Source: Nitrospirota bacterium (GTDB taxonomy: Bacteria > Nitrospirota_A > Leptospirillia > Leptospirillales > Leptospirillaceae). Taken from it: 7,925 bases of DNA. The stretch spans positions 1 through 7,925 of the forward strand of contig JAKBTR010000100.1 of assembly GCA_021844275.1 (NCBI GenBank), written 5' to 3'. Positions 6,275 to 7,925 of the stretch are shown one piece after another. The notes under the pieces were generated by a model. That model worked only from the letters and a program-made list of their open reading frames with translations, had not been told where the DNA came from and ran no database searches. A program made the position numbers and the translations under genes. Each line of letters begins with the position of its first letter. Positions within the stretch are counted from its first letter, which is position 1.

Positions 6275-7897
6275 TCAGGCGTGATCGGGGCGGGAATGTT
6301 TTCGATAGTCCGGGAAAAGGATCGGGGCTTCCGGCCGGGACGTTCCCGGAAATTCTTTTTCGAGGTCCTTCTGGAAGCGTTCGACATGTCCCAGATTGAC
6401 TTCGTGCCACGAAAAAGGCTTTCGATCCAGCGCTTCCCGGGCTGCTTCCTGACCGACTCGACGACCGTAGACAAAAACCTCGAGCAGAGAGTTTCCCATC
6501 AGCCGATTTTTACCGTGAACACCGCCGGAAGCTTCCCCGGCCACATAAAGCCCCTGAACCCGGGTGTGGCCCGACGTGTCGGATGCGATACCGCCGTTCT
6601 GGTAATGCAAAGTCGGGAAGACAAGAATCGGTTGCTTCGTGCAATCGACCTGATGTTTTCCCATCAGCTTGACGATATTCGGGAACCGTCGCTCGACGGT
6701 CCCCTCTCCCATCTCCCGGTCGATAGCCGTCAGGTCGAGATAGACCCCGTGATGTCCGGAAGGCGTACGGACACCACGACCCTCTTCGCATTCCCGGATA
6801 ATGGCGGATGCCACCACATCACGCGTCTCAAGTTCCTGTACGAAGCGTTTGCCATTCCTGTTGAACATGCGAGCCCCCGCCCCCCTGACGGCTTCCGTAA
6901 TCAGCATCCCCGCCATCTCTGAAGGATAGATCACGCCGGTCGGGTGGTACTGAAAACTTTCCATGTTCAAAAGTTTGGCTCCCATCCGGTAGGCCATGAC
7001 AAGGCCGTCTCCCGTGGCTCCGAAATGGTTGGATGTGGCGAAATCTCCGATATGCAGGCGACCGGTTCCTCCCGTTGCCAGAAGAACAGCGTTCGCCTTG
7101 ACCCATTTCAGAGAACCGTTGTCAACATCCCTCAGAATGGCTCCGGCACAACTTCCCTCCGGTCCCTGAAGCAGTTCCACCGCCGGAGAGAATTCCCAGA
7201 TGTTCACGGCCGAGTTCAGAAGGTCTTCTTTCAGGACCCGGACAATTTCGAGACCCGTGTAATCCTTTGCCGAAATAAGGCGTGGACGACTTGTCCCCCC
7301 GCCTTTCCGGAGGGAAAGATTTCCCGAAGGATCACGATCAAAAAGAACACCTTTTTTGATCAGCCAGGAAATGACATCCGGGCCTTCCCGGACAAGGACG
7401 GACAAAAGCTCCGGATCTCCGGTGAAATGGCCTCCCCGGTATGCGTCCTTGAAATGATGCACGGGGCTGTCGTCTTCACCCAGAGCTACCTGAATACCGC
7501 CTTCCGCCATCACAGTATTCGAATCTCCTACGCGGAGCTTGGTCGCAAGAAGAACGCGCGCCCCCGCCTCCATCGCAAAAACGGAAGCCATGATGCCGGC
7601 ACCCCCTCCACCAATGACGAGAAGGTCGACCTCGATATCCGGCGCAGACGGGACGGCCGGAAGACCTTTCGATGCCAGGAGGCTTCTGGATTCCAGGATG
7701 GAGGCGATTTCGTCGGGAAGCACATCTCCCGCATTCGCCCCGACATGGAGAGTCGTTTTCCTGTCCGGACGGTAGTCCGGATAATACCGTCGGAGAAGAT
7801 CTTCCCTTTCTGTAGCAGAATAGGCCGCGGGCTCTGTCGAATCGAAGTCAGGAAGATTTTCGTAAGGATTGATCGGCAAGGACTTTTCGACAGTCAT
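6275..7897 (-). CDS. frdA: Fumarate reductase / succinate dehydrogenase-type flavoprotein subunit, soluble non-covalent FAD form
   Basis: FAD subunit expected to reduce fumarate to succinate (or the reverse). The product is about 540 residues, numbered here from ATG 7897. A roughly 85-residue N-terminal extension precedes the dinucleotide fold VDLLVIGGGGAGIMAS (90-105). Active-site motifs are present: HPTG (His318), ELETRD (Arg359, likely proton shuttle), TLHYQNGG (His431) and GGVHGKNRLMGNSLLE (Arg465). The FAD-anchoring His of membrane SdhA/FrdA is replaced by Asn127 in GDSNTVMAEGG, so FAD should be non-covalent. L-aspartate oxidase (NadB) is related, but adjacent sucCD and the extension favour fumarate reductase. 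The start is uncertain: ATG 7897 follows GGGGTGA and could overlap an upstream stop as ATGA; ATG 7909 adds four residues and the frame stays open to the window edge. Its Fe-S partner subunit is not in the window. Confidence 0.87.
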   Translation of the reverse strand: MTVEKSLPINPYENLPDFDSTEPAAYSATEREDLLRRYYPDYRPDRKTTLHVGANAGDVLPDEIASILESRSLLASKGLPAVPSAPDIEVDLLVIGGGGAGIMASVFAMEAGARVLLATKLRVGDSNTVMAEGGIQVALGEDDSPVHHFKDAYRGGHFTGDPELLSVLVREGPDVISWLIKKGVLFDRDPSGNLSLRKGGGTSRPRLISAKDYTGLEIVRVLKEDLLNSAVNIWEFSPAVELLQGPEGSCAGAILRDVDNGSLKWVKANAVLLATGGTGRLHIGDFATSNHFGATGDGLVMAYRMGAKLLNMESFQYHPTGVIYPSEMAGMLITEAVRGAGARMFNRNGKRFVQELETRDVVASAIIRECEEGRGVRTPSGHHGVYLDLTAIDREMGEGTVERRFPNIVKLMGKHQVDCTKQPILVFPTLHYQNGGIASDTSGHTRVQGLYVAGEASGGVHGKNRLMGNSLLEVFVYGRRVGQEAAREALDRKPFSWHEVNLGHVERFQKDLEKEFPGTSRPEAPILFPDYRKHSRPDHA

Positions 7898-7925
7898 TTC
7901 ACCCCACATTCCAGCTTGAGCTGTT

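Noticed and set aside
5252..6922. A 556-codon open frame on the plus strand, antisense to sucC and the flavoprotein gene
   Set aside because: It spans two well-supported genes and their spacer, has no recognisable motifs, and its composition (rich in Arg, His, Ser and Pro) is typical of antisense shadows in a moderately GC-rich genome.
6275..7897. L-aspartate oxidase (NadB) as the identity of the flavoprotein
   Set aside because: The non-covalent FAD site is NadB-like, but the long N-terminal extension and the sucCD neighbours favour a fumarate reductase. NadB is kept as the main alternative.

Overview
The window looks like chromosomal core DNA of an acidophilic, iron-oxidising Leptospirillum-type bacterium (Nitrospirota). 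This is an inference from moderate GC content, the mraZ-rsmH-ftsL-ftsI order, and a soluble-type fumarate reductase flavoprotein next to succinyl-CoA ligase genes, as expected where the reductive TCA cycle fixes CO2. No sequence search was possible, so the genus is a best guess. I see no mobile element, CRISPR array, tRNA or rRNA.

Left part (1-2340, all minus strand): the start of a division and cell wall (dcw) cluster, read right to left as mraZ, rsmH (mraW), ftsL and ftsI. ftsI runs off the left edge. The cluster is driven by a near-perfect sigma70 promoter (TTGACA, 16 bases, TATAAT). Immediately downstream lie four TGGNN boxes at exact 10-bp spacing, matching the known MraZ autoregulatory operator. 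mraZ, ftsL and ftsI use GTG or TTG starts with contextual support.

Middle part (2341-3990): two plus-strand genes diverge from mraZ. The first encodes a small FmdB-type zinc-ribbon protein with a Gly/Cys-rich tail. The second encodes a predicted lipoprotein that I do not recognise. They converge on a minus-strand one-Cys/AhpE-like peroxiredoxin gene, which ends at a textbook intrinsic terminator.

Right part (4098-7897, minus strand): an apparent operon, frdA-like flavoprotein, then sucC, then sucD. sucC and sucD overlap by ATGA. Together they would reduce fumarate to succinate and activate it to succinyl-CoA, two consecutive reductive TCA steps. The flavoprotein has Asn where membrane-bound SdhA/FrdA carry the FAD-linking His, which points to a soluble enzyme with non-covalent FAD. 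The operon promoter lies beyond the right edge.

No wholly new system is evident. The strongest second-look items are the MraZ operator, the altered motif in RsmH, the non-covalent FrdA-like subunit and the orphan lipoprotein.
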